From positions 744,001-808,000 of the forward strand of contig OZ245996.1 in NCBI GenBank assembly GCA_965230205.1: a stretch of DNA of 64,000 bases, read 5' to 3'. Position 1 is the stretch's first letter, and every line of letters begins with the position of its first letter. The stretch is from CANLBN01 sp965230205 (GTDB lineage Bacteria; Pseudomonadota; Gammaproteobacteria; Pseudomonadales; Cellvibrionaceae). Positions 38,152-47,148 of this stretch are shown here, one piece after another. The position numbers were made by a program, and so were the translations under genes. The notes below the pieces were generated by a model that made no database searches, was not told the origin of the DNA, and worked only from the letters and a program-made list of their open reading frames with translations.

Positions 38152-39414
38152 TTAGCCGTATACAGGGAATTTACCGCAGATATCTAATACTTTAGCCTTC
38201 ACTTCCTTGATCACTTCTTCAGAATTACCATTTTCTAAAGATTCCAACACATCGCACATCCAATTTGTTAATTGGGCGATCTCTGGCTCTTTAAAACCAC
38301 GAGTTGTCACTGCAGGAGTACCTACGCGCAAACCAGAAGTAACGAATGGTGAACGCGGGTCATTAGGGACAGAGTTTTTGTTAACAGTAATATTAGCTTC
38401 ACCTAAAGCGGCGTCAGCATCCTTACCGGAATACTCTTTACCGATTAAATCAACCAACATTAAGTGGTTTTCTGTGCCATTTGAAACAATTTTAATGCCA
38501 CGCTCAATAAACGTATTCGCCATCACCTTCGCATTGGCAACGACTTGCTGTTGATACGCTTTAAAGTCATCGCTCATCGCTTCTTTAAAGCTGACCGCTT
38601 TAGCAGCGATGATATGCATTAATGGGCCACCTTGTCCGCCAGGGAATACCGCAGAATTGAGCTTTTTCTCAATTTCTTCATTTGCCTTGGCTAAGATGAT
38701 ACCGCCACGAGGGCCACGTAGAGTTTTATGAGTCGTTGATGTCGTCACATCAGCAATTTGTACAGGGCTAGGATAAACACCTGCCGCAACCAAACCTGCT
38801 ACGTGAGCCATATCAACCAATAGATAAGCACCGACTTTATCCGCGATATCGCGGAAACGCTGCCAATCCATAATTTGAGAATAGGCAGAGAAGCCTGCAA
38901 TAATCATTTTAGGCTTATGCTCTACCGCTAAACGCTCGACTTCATCGTAGTCGACTTCGCCCGTTTCAGGGTTTAGCCCATATTGTACAGCGTTATATAG
39001 TTTACCGGAGAAACTCACTGATGCACCGTGAGTTAAGTGGCCACCATGCGCCAAGCTGAAACCTAAAACAGTATCGCCTGGGTTACATAAGGCCATGAAT
39101 ACGGCCGAGTTAGCTTGAGAACCAGAGTGAGGCTGTACGTTAGCGTAATCAGCACCAAACAGCTCTTTAGCACGGTCTATTGCCAAAGACTCAGCCTGAT
39201 CGACGTACTCGCAACCACCGTAATAACGTTTGCTAGGATAACCTTCAGCATATTTATTGGTTAGTTTAGTGCCTTGAGCCGTCATTACCATTGGGCTGGT
39301 ATAGTTTTCTGAGGCAATCAATTCGATATGATCTTCCTGACGACGCTCTTCTGCTTGAATAGAAGCCCATAGTTCAGGATCAAAGTTTTCAATGGTTTGT
39401 GTTTTATCAAACAT
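38152..39414 (-). CDS. glyA: Serine hydroxymethyltransferase
   Basis: 420 residues. PLP enzyme that interconverts serine and glycine with tetrahydrofolate. The PLP-lysine motif VTTSTTHKTLRGPRGG is near residue 225; LIASENYTSPMVMTAQG is at the N-terminus. Monocistronic and divergent from ettA. Confidence 0.97.
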   Translation of the reverse strand: MFDKTQTIENFDPELWASIQAEERRQEDHIELIASENYTSPMVMTAQGTKLTNKYAEGYPSKRYYGGCEYVDQAESLAIDRAKELFGADYANVQPHSGSQANSAVFMALCNPGDTVLGFSLAHGGHLTHGASVSFSGKLYNAVQYGLNPETGEVDYDEVERLAVEHKPKMIIAGFSAYSQIMDWQRFRDIADKVGAYLLVDMAHVAGLVAAGVYPSPVQIADVTTSTTHKTLRGPRGGIILAKANEEIEKKLNSAVFPGGQGGPLMHIIAAKAVSFKEAMSDDFKAYQQQVVANAKVMANTFIERGIKIVSNGTENHLMLVDLIGKEYSGKDADAALGEANITVNKNSVPNDPRSPFVTSGLRVGTPAVTTRGFKEPEIAQLTNWMCDVLESLENGNSEEVIKEVKAKVLDICGKFPVYG

Positions 39415-39655
39415 ATTAAATGACTCTGCAATTAAAATAATAAAGTTAACTAAAAGTATCCCCTGTACAAACCATAGAGCCTGAGCTTGGGCGACGGGGG
39501 CGCGAATTTTACACCAACACCTAGGTAAAACCTATATGAAAAAAATAACCACTCTATCACTCCCTAAAACTATTGAGTTATAGGGTTAGTTTGGTTAACG
39601 TGCTCTCATTTTTAGCCTTTAGCGTAAACAAGACACTGATCAAAAGGTAGCGATT

Positions 39656-41320
39656 ATGGCGCAATACGTCTATACAATGAACCGCGTGGGCAAGATTGTC
39701 CCACCTAAACGTGAAATTCTCAAAAATATTTCCCTCTCCTTCTTCCCTGGCGCCAAAATCGGTGTCCTTGGCCTCAATGGATCGGGCAAGTCCACACTAC
39801 TGCGCATCATGGCAGGAATCGATCAGGACTATAATGGCGAAGCCCGGCCAATGCCGGATATAAAAGTGGGCTACCTTGCCCAAGAACCTCACCTGGACGA
39901 AACCAAAGATGTCCGAGGTAATGTAGAAGACGGCGTACGAGAAGCACTGGATGCTCTGGCAGGCTTAGAAAAAGTCTATGCGGACTATGCAGAACCTGAT
40001 GCAGACTTTGATGCCCTAGCAAAACAACAAGGCAAATTCGAAGATATTATCCAGGCATGGGATGCCCACAATCTCGACAATAAGTTAGAACAGGCGGCTG
40101 ATTCTCTACGCCTTCCTCCCTGGGATGCCGACGTCAGCAAGCTATCAGGCGGTGAAAAACGCCGAGTTGCACTATGCCGTTTATTGTTATCACGCCCGGA
40201 CATGCTATTACTGGATGAACCGACGAACCACCTCGATGCAGAATCGGTTTTCTGGCTTGAGCGCTTCCTGCAAGACTTTACTGGCACCGTGGTCGCCATT
40301 ACCCATGACCGCTATTTCCTCGACAATGCCGCTGGCTGGATTCTGGAACTCGACCGTGGCCACGGCATTCCTTACGAGGGCAATTACTCAACTTGGCTAG
40401 AAAACAAAGAAGCGCGTCTCGCACAAGAAGCTCGCTCCGAAGCATCACGCCAAAAGGCCATCAAGGCAGAACTGGAGTGGGTACGCCAGAACCCTAAAGG
40501 GCGCCAAGCAAAAAACAAAGCCCGCTTACAACGCTTTGACGAAATGCAGTCACAAGAATTTCAGGCGCGCAACGAAACCAATGAAATCTATATTCCACCA
40601 GGTGAACGCTTGGGTGACAAAGTCATTGAGTTTCACAATGTCTCAAAAAGCTATAGCGATCGCCTATTGATTGACAACCTTTCTCTCAATATCCCTAAAG
40701 GTGCCATTGTGGGGATTGTCGGCGGCAACGGCGCAGGTAAATCGACACTATTTCGCATGATTAGCGGCGATGAAAAACCGGATAGCGGTGAAATCGTTTT
40801 AGGTGATACCGTTAAAATTGCTTATGTAGAACAAGGCAGAGAAAACCTCGACGACAATCAAAATGTCTGGGAAGCCATTTCAGGCGGCGCTGACATACTG
40901 ACCATTGGTAGCTACCAAGTACAATCTCGCTCTTATGTAGGGCGCTTTAACTTTAAAGGTTCCGACCAGCAGAAACGTGTCGGTGATTTATCGGGTGGTG
41001 AGCGAGGACGCTTGCACTTAGCCAACACACTCAAACAAGGCGCCAATGTACTCTTACTCGATGAGCCCTCAAACGATTTAGACGTCGAAACACTGCGCGC
41101 ACTGGAAGATGCCCTGCTCACCTTCCCGGGCTGTGCCCTGGTGATATCACATGATCGCTGGTTCCTTGATCGAATTGCGACACACATCCTCGCTTATGAA
41201 GGCGACAGTGAAGCGGTATTCTTTGAAGGTAACTACACCGAATATCATGAAGACTTATTGGCTCGCAAGGGCGATAAAGCACGACCAGAGAGAATGCGCT
41301 ATAAGCCCATTAAGTCATAA
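39656..41320 (+). CDS. ettA: Energy-dependent translational throttle protein EttA (ABC-F)
   Basis: 554 residues, two ABC domains without membrane parts. First Walker A GLNGSGKSTLLR (about 39), first signature LSGGEKRRVALCRLLL; second Walker A GGNGAGKSTLFR, second signature LSGGERGRLHLANTL. The arm and linker (LEWVRQNPKGRQAKNKARLQR) match EttA, which gates the ribosomal E site according to the ATP/ADP ratio. Full length. Confidence 0.96.
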   Translation: MAQYVYTMNRVGKIVPPKREILKNISLSFFPGAKIGVLGLNGSGKSTLLRIMAGIDQDYNGEARPMPDIKVGYLAQEPHLDETKDVRGNVEDGVREALDALAGLEKVYADYAEPDADFDALAKQQGKFEDIIQAWDAHNLDNKLEQAADSLRLPPWDADVSKLSGGEKRRVALCRLLLSRPDMLLLDEPTNHLDAESVFWLERFLQDFTGTVVAITHDRYFLDNAAGWILELDRGHGIPYEGNYSTWLENKEARLAQEARSEASRQKAIKAELEWVRQNPKGRQAKNKARLQRFDEMQSQEFQARNETNEIYIPPGERLGDKVIEFHNVSKSYSDRLLIDNLSLNIPKGAIVGIVGGNGAGKSTLFRMISGDEKPDSGEIVLGDTVKIAYVEQGRENLDDNQNVWEAISGGADILTIGSYQVQSRSYVGRFNFKGSDQQKRVGDLSGGERGRLHLANTLKQGANVLLLDEPSNDLDVETLRALEDALLTFPGCALVISHDRWFLDRIATHILAYEGDSEAVFFEGNYTEYHEDLLARKGDKARPERMRYKPIKS

Positions 41321-41388
41321 AAAGTAAAGCATAAAAAATAAACGGATACCGAAACTGCATTAGCATTGACGCTGGTCCATCAAATGGA

Positions 41389-41458
41389 TTTATTGCGCCC
41401 TATTTATCACAATACCTTATTGATAATATGGAATTGAAAATAAAAAGGGCGCAATAAA
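41389..41458. repeat. Inverted-repeat element after ettA
   Basis: 13-bp arms TTTATTGCGCCCT (41389-41401) and AGGGCGCAATAAA (41446-41458) enclose 44 nt that can themselves form a bulged hairpin. The arms resemble the ends of the elements at 52976 and 55813, so this is a likely relative of that family. Confidence 0.6.
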
Positions 41459-41547
41459 CGAACTACAATTAAGCAAGCACATCCAAGATAGCACCGTTAA
41501 GTCATCGATCACTCCGTCAGCATTTGCGGTGGGGAAGGAGAGCAATA

Positions 41548-41946
41548 ATGGAGATGTTATTAATCGTTCTTATGGAGTGGCTAAATACCAACACATCAAT
41601 GACCATTGAACAACCACCCAAAGTGGTTGTGATGACTCATGAAGACCTGCAAAAAAAGTATAACTGGACAATGCATGCCGTTTATAATCGACAGGAAAAA
41701 ATTATTTATCTATCTGAACATATTGATATCAATACCCCAATTGGCGCATCCGTTGTCCTTCACGAATTAGTACACCATTATCAAAATATCAGTGGCTTAG
41801 TAGATACATTTCAGTGTTCACAGCAATCGGAAAAACTGGCTTATGAAACTCAACGATTGTATTTATTAGATAAAAATGTCGCTGAACTTATGCCTGAATT
41901 AAATGCATTCAATATTGCCATGCTCAGTCGCTGTTCCATGCCCTAA
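41548..41946 (+). CDS. Small HExxH-motif protein (putative metallopeptidase-like)
   Basis: 132 residues from the ATG at 41548, which has a strong AAGGAG site; a TTG 24 bp upstream is in frame. It contains VVLHELVHHYQ, a zincin-type HExxH, and two Cys late in the sequence. It resembles the DUF6647 type of short exported or cytosolic proteins, but I cannot confirm the family. No clear signal peptide from this start. Peptidase activity is inference from the motif alone. Confidence 0.65.
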   Translation: MEMLLIVLMEWLNTNTSMTIEQPPKVVVMTHEDLQKKYNWTMHAVYNRQEKIIYLSEHIDINTPIGASVVLHELVHHYQNISGLVDTFQCSQQSEKLAYETQRLYLLDKNVAELMPELNAFNIAMLSRCSMP

Positions 41947-41987
41947 GCAGCATACAAACCTATTTGCTTTATGTATATTTTTGATTA

Positions 41988-42380
41988 TCAGTTAACGGCT
42001 CGCTGCATTTCCTCACGAAAAAACATAACGCCAAATGAAATATTGCTGGACTTACGCTCCCATGTCGCATAACGAGTTTCCTCCAGATTCTGTAGCATAC
42101 AACCAGCTTTATTATTAAATACCTCAGTCCAGTTATGATCCGCGCCATAATATGCCAGCAAATTTTTTCTATTCTTAAACTTGGACCAAGGAAAGAAACC
42201 ACTGCAATCGTAAGTAACTTCCTGTAGTTTCCCACCGAAAGCCGTTATCAATAATTTTTTCCTTTTTGACTTGAATTCGTATGTGTAAGCACCTTTAACA
42301 ATCCCATGCTTATGCACCTTTATCAATTGTGCTTCAACATTATTTGGCTCTATTACACCGTCTAGCGTAAATATTTGCAT
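41988..42380 (-). CDS. Hypothetical protein
   Basis: 130 residues with no family I recognise. Rich in aromatic and basic residues, soluble. Starts MQIFTLDGVIEPNNVEAQL at an ATG. Convergent with the HExxH gene, 41 bp apart. Could be a horizontally acquired accessory gene. Confidence 0.5.
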   Translation of the reverse strand: MQIFTLDGVIEPNNVEAQLIKVHKHGIVKGAYTYEFKSKRKKLLITAFGGKLQEVTYDCSGFFPWSKFKNRKNLLAYYGADHNWTEVFNNKAGCMLQNLEETRYATWERKSSNISFGVMFFREEMQRAVN

Positions 42381-42442
42381 CTATTATTCTACTTTTTCGA
42401 CTATGGTTGACACCATATAGTATATAAGGTGCCAACAGGAAT

Positions 42443-42464
42443 AAAGGTGACGCATTTATTTTTC
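42443..42464. repeat. Half copy of the GACGCATTTATTTT element
   Basis: AAAGGTGACGCATTTATTTT matches the left end of the element at 55813 with one change. No matching right end is seen downstream. Confidence 0.55.
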
Positions 42465-42548
42465 CAACAAAAATTAATAGCCTATCACGCCACCGCTGTA
42501 TAGGCACAACAAGTAACTGAGCAGATATCCCAGAAAAAGGGGATCATC

Positions 42549-42677
42549 ATGAATCTGTTAACCAAAACCATAACGCACTGCTTAGAAATTACTACCCATA
42601 AAACAGTAGTGATACTCCACTTTAAAACAAAATCAGTATTCTATTGTCATAAATGCTACTTCACATTTAAGAAATGA
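42549..42677 (+). CDS. Possible 42-residue small protein upstream of tlpA-like gene
   Basis: ATG preceded by AAAAAGGGGATC (good Shine-Dalgarno spacing). Encodes a Lys/His-rich peptide with Cys11 and a C-terminal YCHKCYF containing CxxC. Stop codon 19 bp before the thioredoxin-like gene. No homology known to me; it may be a leader or a genuine small protein. Confidence 0.35.
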   Translation: MNLLTKTITHCLEITTHKTVVILHFKTKSVFYCHKCYFTFKK

Positions 42678-42696
42678 TTGAGGAATAGACCTTATT

Positions 42697-43197
42697 ATGA
42701 CGAAATATTTTTTATCCCTGGCATTATTTATATTAGCTCTTCCGTCTTATGCTATTGATGCCGAAGACAAAGCTCCCAGCATTCCACTAAAGCAACTGGA
42801 AGGCAATATCATTAGTAAAGTCACCGAACTAAACGATTTTAAAGGCAAACTTATCTACTTGGATTTTTGGGCATCCTGGTGTGGCCCCTGCCGTCAATCA
42901 TTTCCTTTTTTAAATGAGATACGCAATAAATACAGCAGCCAAGGCTTTGAAATCATCGCCGTCAATGTCGATACTGAATTAGCCGATGCTCGCAAGTTTT
43001 TAAAAAACTACCCCGTTGATTACCCCATCCTTCTTGATCCTGAAGGCAAAATGCCTATCGCTTATGAAGTTCGCGGACTACCCACCGCGTTTATTATTGA
43101 TCGACAAGGTACGGTTGTTTATAAACACTTGGGGTTTAAAGAACGAGACAAAAAATGGATTACGGCATTAATTGAACAAAACTTAGAAGAGCAATAA
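42697..43197 (+). CDS. TlpA/ResA-like periplasmic thioredoxin
   Basis: 166 residues. Signal peptide (ending PSYA near 19), then a thioredoxin fold with active site WASWCGPCRQ near 67 and a cis-Pro in RGLPTAFIID. Members reduce disulfides in the periplasm, for example in cytochrome c or copper-protein maturation; the partner here is unknown. Followed 77 bp downstream by another thioredoxin-fold gene. Confidence 0.88.
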   Translation: MTKYFLSLALFILALPSYAIDAEDKAPSIPLKQLEGNIISKVTELNDFKGKLIYLDFWASWCGPCRQSFPFLNEIRNKYSSQGFEIIAVNVDTELADARKFLKNYPVDYPILLDPEGKMPIAYEVRGLPTAFIIDRQGTVVYKHLGFKERDKKWITALIEQNLEEQ

Positions 43198-43274
43198 AAT
43201 AAAGGGTGTTCTTTTAGAGCTTCAAAGTCTGATCATTGGCGATTGCAGCCCACGAATACAATAGGGACAGTACT

Positions 43275-43820
43275 ATGCTTTTAGATACCCCACTTTGTGA
43301 TTTTGGTTGGAAAGCACCTAACTTCACACTGAAAGACCCTGACGGCAATTCATTTTCCATGAGCGACCACCTCGGCGACAAAGGCTTACTGATCGCCTTT
43401 ATTTGCAACCATTGCCCCTATGTTCAAGCCATTGCTGACCGACTAGCGGCAGATACAAATTTATTAATGGAGGAAGGGTTTAAGGTACTGGCCATCATGT
43501 CTAATGATTATGAATATGTTCCAATGGATTCACCAGAAAACATGAAAAAATTTGCAGCACAGCATAACTTTTCTTTTCCGTATTTAATCGATAAAGATCA
43601 AACCGTTGGCAAAGCCTATGGCGCTGCTTGTACACCTGACTTTTTTGGATTCAACAAGCAAGGGGAATTGCAATATCGAGGTCGTTTGGATGATACCCAA
43701 ATGCAAAATTCAAGTAACCGAACACCCGAACTAGTCAATGCAATGAGATTAATTGGAGAAACGGGAGAAGGTCCAAAAGATCAAAAGCCCAGCATGGGTT
43801 GCTCTATTAAGTGGCGGTAA
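43275..43820 (+). CDS. Thioredoxin-like/AhpC-TSA family protein
   Basis: 181 residues from the ATG at 43275 with an AGGG site; a TTG 39 bp upstream is in frame. The AhpC/TSA-like fold has CNHCPYVQAIADR in place of the usual CxxC loop (CNHC), then PYLIDKDQTVGKAYGAACTPDFFGF and PSMGCSIKWR at the end. This is the widespread cytosolic thioredoxin-family group often listed as redoxin. Exact role unknown. Confidence 0.85.
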   Translation: MLLDTPLCDFGWKAPNFTLKDPDGNSFSMSDHLGDKGLLIAFICNHCPYVQAIADRLAADTNLLMEEGFKVLAIMSNDYEYVPMDSPENMKKFAAQHNFSFPYLIDKDQTVGKAYGAACTPDFFGFNKQGELQYRGRLDDTQMQNSSNRTPELVNAMRLIGETGEGPKDQKPSMGCSIKWR

Positions 43821-43857
43821 ATTATAACTTTACCCAACACATATACCCCATCCCTTT

Positions 43858-43905
43858 TTAAAACTTATAGTAATCCTATAGAACATTCGTTTCTATAGAG
43901 ATAAC
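43858..43905 (-). pseudogene. Remnant of the 3' end of an Lrp/AsnC-type gene
   Basis: Sixteen codons on the minus strand read VISIETNVL, stop, DYYKF, stop, matching ISTETNLLLDSYKF at the end of the Lrp-type gene at 45425. One in-frame stop; no upstream remainder is recognisable. Confidence 0.6.
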
Positions 43906-43911
43906 AAAAAC

Positions 43912-43983
43912 TGTACCTGGCGTTACCCAATAGTGTGCTCGCATTAAAGCCAGGCACAAAAAACCGATATACATTGGGTTAGC
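43912..43983. repeat. Interleaved inverted repeats
   Basis: Arm A TGTACCTGGC (43912-43921) pairs with GCCAGGCACA (43949-43958), one mismatch. Arm B ACCCAAT (43925-43931) pairs with ATTGGGT (43973-43979). The order A-B-A'-B' would make a pseudoknot in RNA or two alternative hairpins. Confidence 0.4.
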
Positions 43984-43996
43984 AAACGTAAGAGAA

Positions 43997-44018
43997 GTTA
44001 AATAATTGCATCCCCTAT
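43997..44018. repeat. Right half of the about 70-bp inverted-repeat element
   Basis: GTTAAATAATTGCATCCCCTAT-type sequence at these positions matches the right ends at 53023-53046 and 55862-55885, with a few changes. Confidence 0.5.
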
Positions 44019-44120
44019 ATCGCTCATATCAACGTTAAAATCAAGCTCTCTATACTTTTTATTATCTGGCCACGGTGATACAAGCTTGCCATCACCAGAG
44101 TTAAGGCTATCCAAATGCTT
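43998..44120 (-). pseudogene. Remnant related to the lipoprotein gene at 52636
   Basis: An open stretch of 40 codons contains SLNSGDGKLVSPWPDN, matching GLSLGESKFVPPWPDK at the end of the 52636-52950 protein. An in-frame TGA precedes it, so no intact gene remains. Confidence 0.6.
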
Positions 44121-44375
44121 TCATAACTTTCTTTATTATAAATTTGAATTTTTATGGTTGGTTTTATACTCGCTCTCACTTAGTGGGCGATAACACCATC
44201 TTAAAACACAGTATTGCCCCCCAATCTAGTGGATCATTCAAAAAACAATAAAAAGCGACATCATGAAAACTCAGGTGACAAATCTTCAGCCACCCCAGCA
44301 TTTAAGGTTTAGTTTGATTGACATTACTACAAAAAGTACTTCAATTTTTATTAAGAAGGTTACAAGAGTGAAGTC

Positions 44376-45359
44376 ATGAAAAAAATTTTAACCATCATTC
44401 AGGTAATTGTCGCTATTATAGCCTTTCCTTTTATTGTGGGCATACTTGCCTTAGTGTTCGATTGGGACTATGAATGGGCTTTTTGGGGATGCACCATGCT
44501 TGTCGTTTTCTGGCTCTTATTTGAACGTGCTGAAAAAAAGGAAAAGCAACGGAAAATAGAAGAACAAATCAACGAATATCAGCAGTTATGGGACGATATG
44601 ATAAGCCGCCTGCAAAAGATGCAACCCATCGATGATATTGCTCTCGACTATCAACAATCAGAGGATATTCCCCCCATCCGCACCATCCAGGTTATTGCCA
44701 ATGTTATTAGAAGTTTTGCCAAATCAGAGAGCGATGAAGAAAAAAAACTTGCGGATATCCTTGTTTCTGCCCAGACAATCGACTCCCATGTCGACCCTGT
44801 AAACCAGATAGCACATTTTAATTTTTCTGACAGCGTTTATTTTATGGATGATACCGCTTCCCTGATGGAACAAGAGGATAGCGAGATAGGTCGCTCTGGC
44901 ACTATTATTCTGCACAAAGGGTTTCTCTATTTTTTTGCAAAATCGGCCAGCCTATACGATATACCCAATGCAGAAAAGCTACTCGACAAGGTGGGGGATT
45001 TTCACCCTGTATTAGGCATTGCGCTATCAGGGTACAAACTAGGAAAAGGTTTAAGCGAAAAATTATCAGACTGCTTTGATCAGTCTACCTGCAAAAAACT
45101 AAGGGACCGTTATGAAAACGACAAAAGTTTTGTGATTCCTCTAGTGAATATCATCAATATTGATATTTGCACTAGCTCACATTTTTTCTCAAAAAAATCT
45201 ATATTGCATATCACTTGTACTCAGGCGAATAAAACGCATCACCACTACTTTAAGACATCCCTTGAAGATCAAGAGGCTTGGACTCCCGGCTGGATTGACA
45301 GAATCGAACTGGCTTGTATCGCAGAAGGCAGATTATTACCCAGCCTGGCCAATTCTTAA
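44376..45359 (+). CDS. Unknown membrane-anchored protein
   Basis: 327 residues. Two N-terminal membrane segments (about 5-28 and 34-50), then a charged helix (ERAEKKEKQRKIEEQ), then a large soluble part. Two stretches, GTIILHKGFLYFFAKS near 175 and IVPLVNIINIDICTSSHFF near 250, have the alternating pattern of PH/GRAM-like beta strands, which would suggest a membrane-associated sensing domain; this is inference. No homolog recognised. Monocistronic in an accessory region. Confidence 0.6.
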   Translation: MKKILTIIQVIVAIIAFPFIVGILALVFDWDYEWAFWGCTMLVVFWLLFERAEKKEKQRKIEEQINEYQQLWDDMISRLQKMQPIDDIALDYQQSEDIPPIRTIQVIANVIRSFAKSESDEEKKLADILVSAQTIDSHVDPVNQIAHFNFSDSVYFMDDTASLMEQEDSEIGRSGTIILHKGFLYFFAKSASLYDIPNAEKLLDKVGDFHPVLGIALSGYKLGKGLSEKLSDCFDQSTCKKLRDRYENDKSFVIPLVNIINIDICTSSHFFSKKSILHITCTQANKTHHHYFKTSLEDQEAWTPGWIDRIELACIAEGRLLPSLANS

Positions 45360-45424
45360 CGAACACAATCACTGCCAACCAAGACCACCATAACAACCCG
45401 AATTATTTGTTAGCTACTGGCTAT

Positions 45425-45856
45425 TTAAAACTTATAAGAATCCAATAACAAATTCGTTTCGGTAGAAATAATACCTTTGATTAACCGTATCTCATTGATC
45501 ACGGTATTAAATGATTCCAGGGTATCGGTACGAATTTCGGCGATCAAATCCCACTTGCCGTTAGTGCCATGCAGCGCTGTAATGTGAGGATTTCCTCGCA
45601 ACAGTGAAATCACTCTCTCTTCTTGTTTGCCTTCAGTATTAATGCAGGTAAAAGCCCGGACCGGGGCTTCATCAACATCCGGCCTTAAGCTGACCGTATA
45701 ACCCATGATTGTTCCGCTTTTTTCCAGTTTGGTCATGCGATTTTGTATGGTCGCTCTGGAGACCTGTAGTTTTTTGGCAAGCTCTACTACAGAGGTACGC
45801 GCATTGGCGCGCAAAATAGAGACTAAAGCGCGGTCTATCTTATCTAAATCCTTCAT
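45425..45856 (-). CDS. Lrp/AsnC-family transcriptional regulator
   Basis: 143 residues from the ATG at 45854-45856 with an AAGGG site. N-terminal HTH (LDKIDRALVSILRANARTSV, then VSRATIQNRMTKLEKSG), C-terminal RAM ligand-binding domain (HITALHGTNGKWDLIAEI). Divergent from a lysine-catabolic cluster, so it likely senses lysine or a derivative and controls that cluster, as LysR/AsnC-type regulators do elsewhere. Confidence 0.92.
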   Translation of the reverse strand: MKDLDKIDRALVSILRANARTSVVELAKKLQVSRATIQNRMTKLEKSGTIMGYTVSLRPDVDEAPVRAFTCINTEGKQEERVISLLRGNPHITALHGTNGKWDLIAEIRTDTLESFNTVINEIRLIKGIISTETNLLLDSYKF

Positions 45857-46053
45857 TTTGTACCCTTGCCTGCAAGCCCAAACACCAAAGACATATAGGT
45901 ATTTTATCTCAAACTTATCAATCTGCAATAAAACTAAGCATTATGATAACTTTAATTGCGAATTGATCATCTATGCCATCTATTTGTTAGCACAACTTCG
46001 TCCTACACTTTTAGTTATCGCAACAGCGGTCTATTGACCTAAAGGTATATGTG

Positions 46054-47136
46054 ATGAAACCAATATTACTACTGGGCGCGGGTAAAATCGGCGCCATTAT
46101 TACTGAATTGCTGGCCTCGTCAGGAGATTATCGAGTAACTATTACTGACATTAACCAAGAGGCTCTGGATAGAATACCCACCTATGATAATGTCGAAAAA
46201 AAAGTGGCCGACATTACCTCAGAGGATGCACTCATAAGACTACTCGATGGAAAATTTGCAGTACTCAGTGCGCTCCCCTTCCACTTAACCAGCCGCGTTG
46301 CCGTTATGGCAGTCAACCAACATGTGCACTACCTCGACTTAACAGAAGATGTCGACTGCACAAACAGCGTAAAAAAATTAGCTGACATTGCTGATTCTGC
46401 ACTGATCCCACAATGTGGTTTAGCACCTGGCTTTATCACAATTGTCGCCAATGATTTAGCTAAAACATTTGACAGCCTGAACAATATTCATATGCGTGTT
46501 GGCGCCTTGCCAAAGTATCCCGCCAATGCGCTTAAATATAATTTAACTTGGTCAACAGCAGGTTTAATCAATGAATATTGCAAACCTTGTGAGGCCATTG
46601 TCGATGGCCAATTGGTTTCCGTCCCGCCCTTGGAAGAACTGGAAACATTTTGTTTAGATGGCGTGACCTACGAAGCTTTTAATACCTCAGGCGGCTTGGG
46701 CACGCTGTGCGAAACACTGCAAGGCAAAGTTCACAACTTGAATTATCGTAGCGTCCGCTACCCAGGGCATCGCGATATTATGAAATTGCTATTACAGGAT
46801 TTACGCTTGCAGGAGCGACAAGAACTATTGATTGAAATTTTTGAAAATGCCTTACCCAAAGTCACTCAAGATGTGGTGTTAATCTTCGTCAATGTCAACG
46901 GTATGCGAGACGGCCAACTGGTTGAAGTCAACTATGCCAATAAAATTTACAACCAAGACATCAATGGTAAAGAGTGGAGCGCTATTCAAGTGACTACCGC
47001 CTCGGGGATATGCACTGTTTTGGATTTACTGGCAGAGGGAAAAATTGCCAACAAAGGCTTAATAAAACAAGAAGAAATTAGCCTCAATGATTTTCTTAAT
47101 AATCGCTTTGGAAAATACTACGACACTCAGCTGTAG
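46054..47136 (+). CDS. Saccharopine dehydrogenase-family protein, probably lysine 6-dehydrogenase
   Basis: 360 residues from ATG 46054 (a GTG precedes it directly). Rossmann motif LLLGAGKIGA at the N-terminus; then LIPQCGLAPGFITIVANDL, FNTSGGLGTLCETL and NYRSVRYPGHRDIMKLLL. The length and these motifs fit lysine 6-dehydrogenase as well as saccharopine reductase. It would oxidise lysine at the epsilon carbon to 2-aminoadipate 6-semialdehyde, the substrate of the next enzyme. The absence of a lysine-ketoglutarate reductase gene nearby favours the one-step lysine dehydrogenase. Twelve bp before the ALDH gene. Confidence 0.8.
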   Translation: MKPILLLGAGKIGAIITELLASSGDYRVTITDINQEALDRIPTYDNVEKKVADITSEDALIRLLDGKFAVLSALPFHLTSRVAVMAVNQHVHYLDLTEDVDCTNSVKKLADIADSALIPQCGLAPGFITIVANDLAKTFDSLNNIHMRVGALPKYPANALKYNLTWSTAGLINEYCKPCEAIVDGQLVSVPPLEELETFCLDGVTYEAFNTSGGLGTLCETLQGKVHNLNYRSVRYPGHRDIMKLLLQDLRLQERQELLIEIFENALPKVTQDVVLIFVNVNGMRDGQLVEVNYANKIYNQDINGKEWSAIQVTTASGICTVLDLLAEGKIANKGLIKQEEISLNDFLNNRFGKYYDTQL

Positions 47137-47148
47137 GAGGATACAAGC

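Larger units (their letters stand above)
43821..44375. other. Gene-poor stretch of remnants and repeats
   Basis: 555 bases without an intact gene. It contains a remnant of an Lrp-type gene end (43858-43905), interleaved inverted repeats (43912-43983), a right half of the about 70-bp element (43997-44018) and a remnant related to the lipoprotein at 52636 (43998-44120), then an AT-rich upstream region for the next gene. Confidence 0.6.

Noticed and set aside
43912..43983. Integron attC site
   Set aside because: No GTTRRRY core with matching R and L boxes and no integron integrase.
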